A stretch of DNA of 64,000 bases. Source: Urechis unicinctus. Its lineage: Eukaryota; Annelida; Polychaeta; Xenopneusta; Urechidae. The stretch covers positions 71,197,730-71,261,729 of the forward strand of contig CM067354.1 of assembly GCA_034190875.2 (NCBI GenBank). Reading direction: 5' to 3'. A program made the position numbers and the translations under genes. Positions 46,499 to 58,534 of the stretch are shown here, in pieces (position 1 is the first letter of the stretch; every line of letters starts with the position of its first letter). Below the pieces are notes generated by a model that saw nothing but the letters and a program-made list of their open reading frames with translations, was not told the DNA's origin and did not search any database.

Positions 46499-47285
46499 TA
46501 TGCTGCATGGCAGTAGTCGACTAGCAACGTCATGTGCTGTTTTATGTCACTAGTCGACCAGCAACGTCATATGCTGTTTTATGGCACTAGTCGACCAGCA
46601 ACGTCATGTGCTGTTTTATGTCACTAGTCGACCAGCAACATCATATGCTGTTTCATGGCACTAGTCGACCAGCAACGTCATATGCTGCATGGCATTAGTC
46701 GACTAGCAACGTCATGTGCTGCATGGCATTAGTCGACTAGCAACGTCATGTGCTGCATGGCACTAGTCGACTAGCAACGTCACGTGCTGTTTCATGGCAC
46801 TAGTCGACCAGCAACATCATGTGCTGTTTCATGGCTCTATTAGACCAGCAACATCATATGCTGTTTCATGGCACTAGTCGACCAGCAACATCATATGCTG
46901 CTTCATGTCACTACTCGACCAGCAACGTCATATGCTGCATGGCATTAGTCGACTAGCAACGTCATGTGCTGCATGGCATTAGTCGACTAGCAACGTCATG
47001 TGCTGCATGGCACTAGTCGACTAGCAACGTCACGTGCTGTTTCATGGCACTAGTCGACCAGCAACATCATGTGCTGTTTCATGGCTCTATTAGACCAGCA
47101 ACATCATATGCTGTTTCATGGCACTAGTCGACCAGCAACATCATATGCTGCTTCATGTCACTACTCGACCAGCAACGTCATGTGCTGTATGGCACTAGTC
47201 GACCAGCAACATCATGAGCTGCTTCATGGCACTAGTCGACCAGCAACATCATATGCTGCTTCAGGACATTGGTCAACCAGCAACA
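46430..47285. repeat. Minisatellite, alternating 34- and 37-bp units (copy 1)
   Basis: About 24 copies of units CATGGCACTAGTCGACCAGC plus AACATCATATGCTGTTT (37 bp) or the variant with GACTAGCAACGTCATGTGCTG (34 bp). A 250-bp block is duplicated without visible change (46,681-46,930 and 46,931-47,180). Confidence 0.95.
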
Positions 47286-47800
47286 TGCCTTTCGGAATGC
47301 GTCTACTAAGCATTTCACAATTTAACATGTTCAAGTGGCTGCGTCCGCTAATGTGAACGATTTATTAAATATCGCAAAACATTGCATACCTCAGCAGTAT
47401 GGTATCAATTGGACATGGTTATGCAACATCACGACAGACATAAGCGCAAGATGACTCAGATTATGTTCAACTCATGGTCTGTTGTGAGCTGCAATAATCT
47501 ACTCTCAATGTACCATGATTCTTCTGTCTGATTATTGAAGATCTCGCCAGTTCTCCACCTTCAGCTCATATAATCCTGGAATGAGGGCTTTAAAGAACTG
47601 AATAGCTGAGGTTATGTTGCAGAAGGGAATATGTCCTAAATATAGTGAGTCTTTGAACCAATGCTTTACAGTGTATCATGATAGATTTGATTTGAGGTTA
47701 AAACCAAGCCTTCAGTTAATTATTGGTTTAAGTCCATATATGTTATCTTCACAAGATTTGATTCATACTATTTGTTTAAAATTTAAAATAAATACCCATC
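47286..47800. other. Spacer in duplication copy 1
   Basis: About 500 bp. A 64-codon ORF (47,614-47,808; duplicate 58,349-58,540) is open in both copies but has no recognised content. Confidence 0.4.
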
Positions 47801-47804
47801 CTCA

Positions 47805-47925
47805 ATGAGTTATTGGATCTACTTTATTGACCTTTGATCATCTTTAATGGGTTATTGGATCTACTTTATTGACCTTTGACCATCTTTAATGGGTTATTGG
47901 ATATACATTATTGACCTTTGACGAT
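47805..47925. repeat. Short tandem repeat, ~42-bp unit (copy 1)
   Basis: Three copies of GGGTTATTGGATCTACTTTA plus TTGACCTTTGACCATCTTTAAT. Equivalent to 58,535-58,665 in copy 2. Confidence 0.88.
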
Positions 47926-48149
47926 GTTTAGCCAAAATTAATACCTCTGTTTATTGTCATATCATTGCATGACATGTAGAATAGCACCTGTTAATACGAT
48001 CATCTAATGGCGCCTGTCACGTGGTGTTATTGTTTCCTAGCTTCATTACAAACATAAAGCAATAATCATAAAAGAAATCATCCGAGGAGGCACGTAACTA
48101 ATAGACAACACAAGTTATGCACCAGTTGTGAATGATTGTGCTAGTGATT

Positions 48150-48340
48150 GCTAGAGCACGCAGGAATATTGGTGCTATTGATTGATCCACAGCACGCAGT
48201 TATATCGGAGCTATTGATTGATCCACAGCATGCAGGAATATTGGTGCTATTGATTGATCCACAGCACGCAGGAATATTGGTGATATTGATTGATCCACAG
48301 CACGTAAGAATATTGGTGCTATTGATTGATCCACTTCATC
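48150..48340. repeat. Minisatellite, 36-bp unit (copy 1)
   Basis: Five to six copies of CACGCAGGAATATTGGTGCT plus ATTGATTGATCCACAG. Codon reading GILVLLIDPQHA on the plus strand, VDQSIAPIFLRA on the minus strand. Equivalent to 58,885-59,070. Confidence 0.92.
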
Positions 48341-49245
48341 TACTCGCTTTGCCAATTCGCATACCAAAGAACGAAGGACTGATGTGCGCGTGTCCGTCAG
48401 GCGCTATGGAAAGGTTCTAATAATGATTGTCACTGGACCACTCTATGCAGGTTTTAGCACCTGGTGAGATCTTGATTAAAGCACAAATGCAAGAAAAACA
48501 CGTCACGGGTTTATAGATTCTCGCTGTATTTTAATACAACTTATTTCACAAATATCACCTTGTCTTTATATAAGTGGCCTCACATGGTCGCTGAGTATCC
48601 AGCGGATATCAGCATGGATCCCCCCGGTCTATGATCCCATGCCAATCTGGATACATCTCAAATGTCGGGCACAGTCTGATCAAAAGAAACAACGTTCGCG
48701 AGTTGATATGTAGGAGCGGTGTTCCTGATGTGAGGCTGGAGGTGAAGCGAACTAACAGAAAGCACTCTATTCATGGTTTAACCATGTTATTTGACCACAT
48801 TGTTAATGAGGCAGCTTATTTGAAAGTGACGAACAGCGTGTATTTGGCAATGAAGATTACTAGGTCTAATGTGATTTTGCAGGCCTTTGTTCGATTGGTG
48901 CTCATCATGTTAGAGGGGCAGTGTGTTAACCTGATTGTAAGCTAATCATTGTAGTAGAATTTGCAAAGATGTTTAGTGATGACGTATTACTCCTGCCTGG
49001 TTTATACATTACAGCCCAGTAATATATATTCAGTGGACGACGAGTAGAGGCCTCATTCTACAGGTCAACGAATCATAAGGAGGGAGCGGAGCACATACAT
49101 AATAGAAGTCTCTACACCCGATACTTCCCCAGCATTTTCCTAAGTGATTTGTTGAACACTTTATATGATAGTGGTTATAAATTGTGGAAGGTGACTGACA
49201 CCTTGGATGAAGTAGAATTTGGCAACGCAAATGATGTGAACTTGG
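48341..49245. other. Spacer with a 104-codon ORF in copy 1 only
   Basis: The ORF at 48,631-48,945 (MIPCQSGYISNVGHSLIKRN...) is interrupted in copy 2, where one C is missing near 59,526 (TTTAACATG for TTTAACCATG), leaving 63 codons. This argues against a conserved gene. No domain recognised. Confidence 0.4.
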
Positions 49246-49421
49246 TGGCAGGATTAGAAATTGGTGTACATAATGTTAGCCCCATGATGATCCTACAGCA
49301 AGATTTAATTGGTGTACATCACGTTAGCCCCATGGTGATCCTACAGCAGGATTTAATTGTCATGATGGATGGCTATGATTGGTTGATATTAATGAAACAT
49401 TGGATTGAATTGAATGATTAG
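49149..49421 (+). CDS. Hypothetical 90-codon ORF (copy 1)
   Basis: Reads MLNTLYDSGYKLWKVTDTLD EVEFGNANDV..., followed by two in-frame 16-codon repeats (IGVHNVSPMMILQQDL type, DNA period 48 bp at 49,260-49,355). The copy-2 frame (59,841-60,167) is open and starts 18 codons earlier. Composition is protein-like but no family is recognised. Confidence 0.18.
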   Translation: MLNTLYDSGYKLWKVTDTLDEVEFGNANDVNLVAGLEIGVHNVSPMMILQQDLIGVHHVSPMVILQQDLIVMMDGYDWLILMKHWIELND

Positions 49422-49865
49422 TAGGTAGATGACTGCTTTTGATGTGAAGAAGATCAGCCGAGACGATGTGTCTGATGATGGTCATCGACGAACAGATCCA
49501 ATCGTATGTGACCCAGTTCATGGAGTTACATTAGGATGTGATAAAACTTCGACCATCTTTATTGAAAATGGTTGTGTATGGATGTAAGACGATATTTGTA
49601 AGGTTGTGTAAAATAGGAGCTTGAGTCCTGTATAATGCAATGAATGCAATAGCTGATTAATAATATTCTCTGTATTTCTGCAATAAGCATGTGATTGCTG
49701 ACATCAGCTCTAAGGGTTTCTTATACCTAGTCGCTAGATCGTTACATCACATGACTTTCTTAGCCAATGAATAAACGCACCACGAGTCAGGATAGTCATG
49801 GCTTGTTGGAGTACGGCATGAGAGGACAAGGATGATTGATTGATCTCCGTGCCTGCGGTAAAGTG
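49422..49865. other. Spacer without recognisable gene (copy 1)
   Basis: About 440 bp. Copy 2 has about 35 extra bases here (ACACTAGCATTTCAATGCGT... at about 60,258-60,290). Confidence 0.4.
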
Positions 49866-49869
49866 TATG

Positions 49870-50235
49870 CTCCTGTGTAGTATCATGTATACTTTAAGCT
49901 CATATTCCTCTATTTACTTTGCATTCTTGTATTATTGTAATGTATATTGGTCATGTATATTTATGTGTATGCATGGGTGCGCTTTTAGTTGATATTCCTC
50001 TTTTTACTTTGTATTCATGTATTCTTGTCATGTATGTTTTATGAATGTTGCATTGAGTTATATGTATGCATGTGTGCGATTTTAGTTCATATTCCTCTAT
50101 TTACTTCGTTTTCATGTTTTATTTCACTGGTTTGTTTTGATGTATGTGTAATGAACGTTGGATAAACAGTTGTATCATGTATTTTTGTGTGTGCTTGAAG
50201 TTCGTATTCCTCTATTTATTTCGTAATCTTGTTTT
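49870..50235. repeat. Degenerate ~100-115-bp tandem repeat (copy 1)
   Basis: Four diverged copies marked by CATATTCCTCTATTTACTTYG (49,903; 49,992; 50,089; 50,206 approximately) each followed by CATGTATTYTTG-like sequence. Equivalent to 60,675-61,010. Confidence 0.75.
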
Positions 50236-50349
50236 TGATTGGTTTTTATAAATGATCAATTATTACATTATGTGCTATTGTCATAAATGGAATATACCAC
50301 ACATTCTTCTGGTGCTCGGTTTTTGCATCTTTCTCCTTTTTTTCGAGGA

Positions 50350-50965
50350 GCATATCGTCCGGAGACGACAGCCCGATGAACTTACGGAAGTAAGCAGGTA
50401 ACGCTTCGGTTTGACTTCCCATCAATTTCAGCTATAAGTTGAACATCATTACTAATTTTGATATATTACAAAATTACTGAGACTCGCGGAAACTTGCATA
50501 CATATCTAAAACAAAATATCATGAAAAATACACCGATGGGTTAAACCTCATGGTTTATGTGGATCCGTCGGAGATCAGATGAACTTACGGAAGCAAGCAA
50601 GTAAGGCTTGTATGATATTTCCTACTAATTTCAGCTTTAAGTTGGACATAATAACTCATCTTGATTTATTAGACAATTCATGAAACTCACCGAATCCTGC
50701 AGTTATATCTTGTACAATATATCATAAAATATGTGACCATGGGTTCACCCTCATAGCTTATCTGGATCCCTCGGAAGTCCGTTTAACTTGCAGTCATATT
50801 TTTAACTCATTCCAACCATAGGTTAAACCCATTTGTATATTTCACAAATTCCCACACACTAACGCACACTGGCACGTATATCTTGAACAATATATCCTAA
50901 AAAAAGTTACATCCATGGATTCAATATCATAGTTTTTCTGGATCCCGAGGAACTGTGGGAAAGAG
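50350..50965. repeat. Diverged satellite-like repeat, ~175-205-bp unit (copy 1)
   Basis: Three diverged units marked by GATGAACTTACGGAAGYAAGC (50,374; 50,578; and a weaker GAGGAACTGTGGGAAAGAGC near 50,947), AATTTCAGCTWTAAGTTG, ATATATCATGAAAAAT and GGGTTAAACCTCATGGTTTA. Unit length resembles that of nucleosome-sized satellites, but only three units are present. Duplicate at 61,125-61,735. Confidence 0.8.
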
Positions 50966-50974
50966 CAAGTATAA

Positions 50975-51013
50975 CTGTATATATACATAAATATCTATAT
51001 ATATATATTTATA

Positions 51014-51046
<33 letters not shown>

Positions 51047-51204
51047 TAATATGTACGCATATATGTGTACTATATATATCTAAACTCATACATATATATA
51101 TATATATATATTTTGTAAATATATATGTATATATATTTATGTATGGACATATATATATATATATAATATATATATATATTCATTTATATACATATATATA
51201 TATG

Positions 51205-51235
<31 letters not shown>

Positions 51236-51279
51236 CTATATATGTATGTATATATATATGTATGCATATATATATGTAC

Positions 51280-51322
<43 letters not shown>

Positions 51323-51324
51323 AA

Positions 51325-51423
<99 letters not shown>

Positions 51424-51455
51424 TTTTGTATGTGCATATATATAAACTATATATA
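50975..51455. repeat. Degenerate AT-rich tract with (TA)n (copy 1)
   Basis: Interrupted TATATA/TATATG tract ending in a pure TA run at about 51,365-51,420. The equivalent in copy 2 (61,750-62,230) has longer pure TA runs. Confidence 0.93.
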
Positions 51456-52060
51456 TTTAAGCCGCTTTACCCTACGACCTCCGGCTTGCTTTTACTTACG
51501 ACTCAATCAATATATTGAACAGTCATTTCTCGTGGGCATTTGACACTTTCCATGTCGGTTGCACATTGTGCAACTGCTTAACGCCCTATCTCTGACAGCA
51601 AATTTGTGGGCAATGGACAATAAGCCATTTTTTGTCTACTGCCTCGTCTATCAACAAAACACTATTTTATGATCGATTGTAATCTTGAGTGCTAGTTATG
51701 TATACTGCTTGAATCCGCAGATGTTTGTACAGAGGCCAGGATGCGGCAAGATGAACGTCTTTGGCTATGATTCCCGTCCTCGTTCAAATTGAGATCGTCA
51801 ATCCTATCCATCCTGTTGTCATTGCTTTGAAGACCTCTGGGAGTTCCTGCTATTCATTGCCGGCCGTCAATTGATGATGTATGCCCATTCATAATGTAGC
51901 ATGACGGAGAGGGATATTAGGATAGTTGATAGGTTTTGCTGTCACCGCCCCCTGCCCGTCTCATTTTACCTGTGTCGTATGTGTGCTCCTCCCCACTCTC
52001 AGAGGTATATATTGGGGCCTTCCCCGTCTACAACACTATCCCTATCCATGACGTGCAATA
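51456..52060. other. Spacer without recognisable gene (copy 1)
   Basis: About 600 bp. The part from about 51,950 resembles 30,940-31,010, so it may belong to the dispersed repeat. No gene recognised. Confidence 0.45.
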
Positions 52061-52063
52061 GCA

Positions 52064-54390
52064 GAAAACGCTCTACACTCCACCGAGTTATTGCATCGTG
52101 ACATAATGTGATATTTGCTTGGCAAAGTTTATTGCCGACATATGATCATTTAGCGAATGTATGTGCAATGATGAGCGCTGGTCGCAGAAAACACTACTTG
52201 AAATTAAACTGGAGCCGATGACCAAGGGGAATAATTATGCGCAGTTAACCAGTTTCAAAATATTCTGCCGTCCGCACAGATACAATGCCGATTCAATCGA
52301 AGTTCAATCCATTAAACGTTAGAGTTATTAAATTCAGCAAACATAATACCAACTCACACCGATTACATTTCAAGATTCATTAAAAATGATGTCCAATCAA
52401 ATTTATAGCTGAGCTTTGCTAACCGACTTCTGGTGCCTCGAAGTGGATATTGCATTAAGTACAGAATGTTATAGTGCCATACGGCGTTAGATCAAAACGG
52501 GCCAATGTCGACACGTACCGATAGAAATCAATCGATGCTGTTTCGTCGCTTGCTAAAGCAAGGGCCCTTGTAATCAGACCGTTGGTTTGTACGCAAACCT
52601 TAGGAGCATGATAAAGAGGTATATATCCATCCGACCCACCTATTGACACAAAGGAACGTGATTAAATCTCTATGGGAAACTTACTAGGAGACGTTTGACC
52701 CTCATGTAACACGAATCCAACTGGCTCCCGATGGTCAATAGATAACAGATAATTGTAATTTACTGGAGGTTGAATGTAAATGAAATATTCCCAATGCAAC
52801 CCCAAGCCGTCAAAAAGGACCGTTATCTAGACATTGATCTAATGAACTCGTGTGATGAACAATTCTAGTTAGTCATTCTTCCAGGAAATATTAATGAGAG
52901 ACATGAATAATGCATGTAGCAGAACACAAGATGCCTCACAGTGTACTTAATCTCATCACCTGACAGTCCTTGGTGTTCAACCTGAGAGTAACCTTCTTAG
53001 CTTCCCATAGCAGATGTGCGTTAGCGTGGTAAGATGGAGATAATGGAATAATTGATCTTGTTGCTGTTGAATATGTTGACACATAAAGCCGCATCAGTCG
53101 TTGTATGTCTTCTCTATGGCGCCGCCGTCAGCCCTTGCCGATTGGCAGCTCATCCAATGTGAAAACAGGATTTGTCTCATATGCATTCGTGTCTGAGTGC
53201 AGCAGCCATATAGAACAGACTAATGTCACAACTAGTTTTATGTGTCTTTTGTTCAAAAACCACGGCGCATCATAGGGTACCAGGTGAAAATCACATCGCA
53301 GTGGAAGGTACCAGGTGAATAACACGCCACAGTGGTGGACACCAGGTGAAAAAGTACATGCCGCTATGCGCAGCATCTAAATGCGCATCCAACGATTTTA
53401 AGCCGCTGGCACTTCTCTAGGCCTAAGTTCTGGCCGAAGTGCAGGCCAAGGTGCAAACCGATGTGCAAACTGAAGGGCAAACTGAAGTGCAGGCCGATGT
53501 GCATCGCATAATAGTTATTCCTAAGCGACAAAATTCCACAACACAAACGTTGGTTCCCACATTCATGCAGTTGACCTTGACGCACAAATCCCTTTCCCAG
53601 TGATCCATCCAGACAAACCATGGGCTGAGATCCTGACCAAAGCCAAGACGAGTTCGAGGAAAACGGGGCGTTTGCTTTCTTTTTAGGGGTAGAAAAGAGC
53701 ACTGGACGCCAAAATGACGGGATGCTTCCAATGCGGCCATGCAAACTCAATACCAAAGACAGCTTGGTGGCAGGTGTCACGTTGGACTTTATCAGAAGAA
53801 GAAAAGGCCGGTACGATATTGTAATCATCTTTCCGCCACAGCAAGTGCTTTGACTGGCACTGCAAGTGCTTTGATTGGTACTAACAATGTCTTCTGTAGG
53901 AACGGCTGCTCCTTAACCACCTTCATGTGTGGTATCTATCAACTGTGTAACCCTAAACCGCAGTGGGAAATCATGCTGAAGGCTTCATCGGGGAATCTTA
54001 CAGAAGGCTCAGAAGGGAATTATACTGAAGGCGTAGAGGGGAACTATACTGAAGGCTTAGAGGAGAACTATACTGAAGGCCCTAGTAGGTTATTATACTG
54101 TAGGCCCCAGAGGGGAATCTTGCTGAAGGACCTAGCGGGAAACCATACCGACAGTTTCATAAGGGAATCTTACTGAAGGCCTCATCAAGAAATCTTATTG
54201 CAGGCCACTAGTAGGGTATTATACTGAAGGCCCAATTGTATTATTATTCTGTAGGCCTAGAGGGTATTATACTGAAAGCCCTAGTGGGGTATTATACTGT
54301 AGGCCTAGGGGGTATTATACTGAAGGCCCTAGTGGGGTATTATACTGTAGGCCCTAGTGGGGTATTATACTGAAGGCCCTAGTGGGGTTT
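52064..54390 (+). repeat. Dispersed ~2.3-kb repeat inside duplication copy 1
   Basis: Closely similar to 27,015-29,305 and 62,843-64,000. It includes a 12-bp repeat block (53,435-53,505), about 120 bp not found at 28.9 kb (53,580-53,697), and ends in a 26-bp array. No intact ORF is common to the copies. Confidence 0.88.
53970..54390. repeat. Minisatellite, ~26-bp unit at the duplication junction
   Basis: About 16 units of GTATTATACTGAAGGCCCTA plus GTGGGG, with GGGAATCTT and AACTATACT variants on the left. The junction with copy 2 falls directly at its right end. A shorter version (about five units) closes the 27-kb copy at 29,180-29,300. Confidence 0.9.
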
Positions 54391-54864
54391 ATTATGATCA
54401 GTTATGTGAATGACTAGTTAGCCAATGCCCACTGGTTCCGGGATGTTAAGCCCAGCAAACTGAAATATTTATTTTGATGGTACAATATAAATTATTCGAG
54501 AACAATGACGTAAGTTCACACAAACGTATTACCTTATTTTATGATCATGCTGGTGAGAGCCAACAGATCATACAGCGAGGTTATCAGACCACCCGTGACC
54601 TGAAGGTTTCGTTCGCTTTATTATGTTTTCTTTGTATTACGCTAACATGCTAACTTGCAGTTCAAAGTTTTTATTCATTCCATCATCCACAATGTTTGAT
54701 GTACTATCTTTCATTGCCGTCGGCTTAGTTAGAAACCACTTTGCAGCTCTCTTATGTTCTTCAACAACTATGTAATGGACCGAGAATGATAGGCCTAGTT
54801 GAATATGATATGTACAAAATGCTAGGGATAATAGTCGATAGTTAATAAACCTGCGCTAAATACA

Positions 54865-55125
54865 GGCGAAGATTCCACCCTAATCCTGACCCTCAGCAGA
54901 TCGATAATTCTGCCCTATTCCAGACCTCTAGCAGACCGATGATTCTGCCCTATTCCTAATTTCCAGCAGACCGATTATTCTGCCCAATTCCTGACCTCGA
55001 GCAGACCAATGATTCTGCCCTATTCCTGATCTCTAGCAGAGAGATGATTCTGCCCTATAAACGACCTCCACAGACCGATGATTCTGCCCTATTCCCGACC
55101 TCCAGCAGACGGATGAATACGGAGT
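54865..55125. repeat. Minisatellite, 35-bp unit (copy 2)
   Basis: Same number and order of units as at 43,585-43,850, so this array has been stable since the duplication. Confidence 0.92.
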
Positions 55126-55789
55126 TTCAACAGATGTATATTTATTACTGTGAGACATAGCTAGAATACATACGCTCCTCTGTATGGCAATGTCTTAGAT
55201 ATACTTCTGTAAGCTTACATTAGATGATTTAGTCTACATAATCATACCTTAAGAGAAATAAGCGGATAATATATTTGGATACATCGGTCATTTCTGATAT
55301 CAGGTTGTAAGGGATCACTCATTCAAAGTCTTAAATTGTGTTTAACTGGGCGAAAGCTTTTGCAACGATTGTCTAGGCATCTGTCAACTGACACTGCATT
55401 GACCACAACCAAGGTTGGACCGTACCCAAGTATGACATAACTCAATGTGTCTTAAATGCTTACCGGGCGTTTAAAGCGTTAACTCACAATCAGCAGGTTA
55501 TCAGTTGGTATGCATAATTACTTGACAAGCTACACGACGTCATGGAAGTTTTGAATGTTTACGCAAATCACATTAACGCATGTTCTTTTGTATTTGCCTT
55601 AGCGTGATATATGGTATTGTGCGAAATGTATCTCCATGTTGTCATCGCCATCTTCACATTGCTCACATTTATTACGTATCATCGACGATCATAGTGGAAT
55701 CTCATTTGACTGCCATTCATCTTTGTCTATAAAGGAACATTAAATTGGCCCAGTCTACTTACATGTAGATATCCATGTTGCTGATAGAC

Positions 55790-56400
55790 GTGGGTGACCC
55801 ACCAGTAAATACGGGTGGCGTTACCCTATGCCCGGGTAGTGCCATGGAATATCCGGGTGACGTTGCCCTATGCCTGGCTAACGCGTGGGACTATCTGGGT
55901 GGCGTTGCCATATGCCTGGTAAATGCTGGGGACTATCCGGGTGACATTACCCTATGCCCGGTTAATGCCGGGAGCAATACGGGTTACGTTGCCCTATGCC
56001 TGGTTAACGCCGGGGACAATCCGGGTGACGTTGCCTTATCCCTGTTGAAGGCCGGGGACTATCCGGGTGACGTTGCCCTATACTTGGTTAACGCCGGGGA
56101 CTATCTTGGTGACGTTGCCCTATGCCTGGTTAACGCCGGGGACTATCCAGATGACGTCGCCATATGCCTGGCTGACGCCGGGGACTATCCAGGTGACGTT
56201 GCCCTATGCCTGGTTAACACCGGGGACTGTCCGGGTGACGTTGTCCTATGCCTGGTTAACGACGGGGACTATCCAGATGACGTTGCCCTATGCCTGGTTA
56301 ACGCCGGGGACTATCCGGGTGACGTTGTCCTATGCCTGGTTTACGCCGGGGACTATCCAGGTGACGTTGCCCTATGCCTGGCTGAAGCCAGATACAGATG
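55790..56400. repeat. Minisatellite, 42-bp unit (copy 2)
   Basis: Equivalent to 44,570-45,225. It lacks about one unit around 56,100-56,120. The 210-codon frame starting at 55,775 is longer than in copy 1 because of small changes near its start. Confidence 0.93.
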
Positions 56401-56487
56401 TCTATGAGCCACCTTGGCGTCGGTATTGTTGGAGGATAATGAAGCCGGGGTTGATTTAGCCAGTCCAATTTAGAAACAGTTCATCAA

Positions 56488-56656
56488 CATCAATGGACGG
56501 CCATTGTAAGCAGTTCTTATCCCTACATCAAGGTGAATGAATATAACTAGCACCACTTTTTGCCCCTAACGGTCCTTTCTGTGCAATCTTCTTGGCAATG
56601 GGGTGTACGGTTGCCACATGAATCATATTTGTGAGGGACAATTTGATTGTTTAGGC
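56488..56656 (+). repeat. Dispersed repeat copy (CCAGGTTGCC family) in duplication copy 2
   Basis: Duplicate of 45,312-45,480. It reads ACGGTTGCCACATGAATCAT at about 56,606, slightly closer to the CCAGGTTGCC form of the single copies. Confidence 0.55.
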
Positions 56657-56797
56657 CAATACGGGTCACGTACTATGCGTATTCTCTGGAGCAAAATTGA
56701 GACAAAAGTGGCTGACAAATAAAAGACAAAAAGGGTGGCACTTTACATATCTTATACTTAAGTCACATGAGACTAACATGTGCCTACGGGCCCCGCA

Positions 56798-57001
56798 TGA
56801 ATATTTCATGAAATTTATAACATTTTGACCCATTTCCACTGCAGCACATTATGCCATCATGTTGCATCATAAGCTGTGCTGATAGCTAAAGACATTAAAA
56901 GACTATGAATGTTGCACGTCATGTGCCGAGTATTCATAATGCAACTTAATGTGCTGCAGTGGAATTGGGGACAAAATGTTATAAATTTCATGAAATATTC
57001 A
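56798..57001. repeat. Foldback element (copy 2)
   Basis: Duplicate of 45,622-45,825. Here the right arm ends ATGAAATATTC, pairing better with GAATATTTCAT than copy 1 does (ATGAAGTATTC). Confidence 0.85.
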
Positions 57002-57338
57002 ATAATTTGTAATTTTCCAATTTATGGCTACTGCACATTTCCATCTTAACGGGGCTCAGTTTCATAATGAAATCAAAAAGCGCTTATTTTCATTTTAATT
57101 ATTATGATGATTATTGATTACATACCCTGACCACACGTGACACATATGTGTCATATTTGGTGTGTGTTTCTAGTAAGTACAGACCAACACTGCCTGACAA
57201 TTGTGACAAACAGCAGCACGTCTTCCAACCACTTAATTGTTTAATGTAGATGGCAATGCCAAATGTTTTGTATAAATGTGCTGAACATCCGATGCTTCTG
57301 CTAGTTTGCAGAGGCCTAGTTGAAAACTGGCGTCCTCT

Positions 57339-57674
57339 GTGTCTCTGTACAATAATGCTGTTGTATTCACGTTCTCTCCGTTTTATACATCGTCCGCCTT
57401 AGCAAGTCGATATACATATCGTTTCTATAGCCAGACTGCTGCGTTTGATATCTCTCCAGGCGAACAACATGGTCGGTCAACAGTTGAAGAGTGCAATGTA
57501 GCCCTAAGAACGAAAGAGCCTATTCGCATCATTACAATTGTACACTCCTATAACATGCGAATTGGGCGCTTCATTAGTAAATATTGTTCTGATCATTTGG
57601 AACTCTTTGGCATGTCCCTAGTCGACCAGCAACATCATATGCTGTTTCATGGCACTAGTCGACCAGCAACGTGA
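57339..57674 (+). CDS. Hypothetical 111-codon ORF (copy 2)
   Basis: Duplicate of 46,163-46,498. Replacement differences include C to R and Y to C in the non-repeat part and V to M in the repeat part. No recognised domain. Confidence 0.15.
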   Translation: MSLYNNAVVFTFSPFYTSSALASRYTYRFYSQTAAFDISPGEQHGRSTVEECNVALRTKEPIRIITIVHSYNMRIGRFISKYCSDHLELFGMSLVDQQHHMLFHGTSRPAT

Positions 57675-57995
57675 TATGCTGCATGGCATTAGTCGACTAG
57701 CAACGTCATATGCTGCATGGCATTAGTCGACTAGCAACGTCACGTGCTGTTTCATGATACTAGTCGACCAGCAATATCATGTGCTGTTTCATGGCTCTAT
57801 TAGACCAGCAACATTATATGCTGTTTCATGGCACTAGTCGACCAGCAACATCATATGCTGCTTCATGTCACTACTCGACCAGCAACGTCATGTGCTGTAT
57901 GACACTAGTCGACCAGCAACATCATGAGCTGCTTCATGGCACTAGTCGACCAGCAACATCATATGCTGCTTCAGGACATTGGTCAACCAGCAACA
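57606..57995. repeat. Minisatellite, alternating 34- and 37-bp units (copy 2)
   Basis: About 11 units, less than half of copy 1. The 250-bp block that is doubled in copy 1 is not doubled here. Confidence 0.94.
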
Positions 57996-58534
57996 TGCCT
58001 TTCGGAATGCGTCTACTAAGCATTTCACAATTTAACATGTTCAAGTGGCTGCGTCCGCTAATGTGAACGATTTATTGTAAAATAGTTATTAAATATCGCA
58101 AAACATTGCATACCTCAGGAGTATGGTATCAATTGGACATTGTTATGCAACATCACGACAGACATAAGCGCAAGATGACTCAGATTATGTTCAACTCATG
58201 GTCTGTTGTGAGCTACAATAATCTACTCGGAATATACTCTCAATGTACCATTATTCTTCTGTCTGATTATTGAAGATCTCGCCAGTTCTCCACCTTCAGC
58301 TCATATAATCCTGGAATGAGGGATTTAAAGAACTGAATAGCTGAGGTTATGTTGCAGAAGGGAATATGTCCTAAATATAGTGAGTCTCTGAACCAATGTT
58401 TTACAGTGTATCATGATAGATTTGATTTGAGGTTAAAACCAAGCCTTCAGTTAATTATTGGTTTAAGTCCATATATGTTATCTTCACAAGATTTGATTCA
58501 TACTATTTGTTTAAAATTTAAAATAAATACCCAT
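57996..58534. other. Spacer in duplication copy 2
   Basis: Equivalent to 47,286-47,800. Copy 2 has small insertions near 58,073 (GTAAAATAGTTATT) and 58,228 (CGGAATATA). Confidence 0.4.

Larger units (their letters stand above)
43118..54393 (+). repeat. Segmental tandem duplication, copy 1 (~11.28 kb)
   Basis: ATGATCAGTTATGTGAATGA at 43,118 recurs at 54,394 and the following ~9.6 kb match in order with few substitutions. Upstream of these points the sequences differ (GAGTAAAC against GGGGTTTATT), which fixes the unit start. The shift falls from 11,276 to 11,176, 10,710 and about 10,780 as internal arrays change length. Copy 1 ends inside the 26-bp array at 53,970-54,390. Confidence 0.95.
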
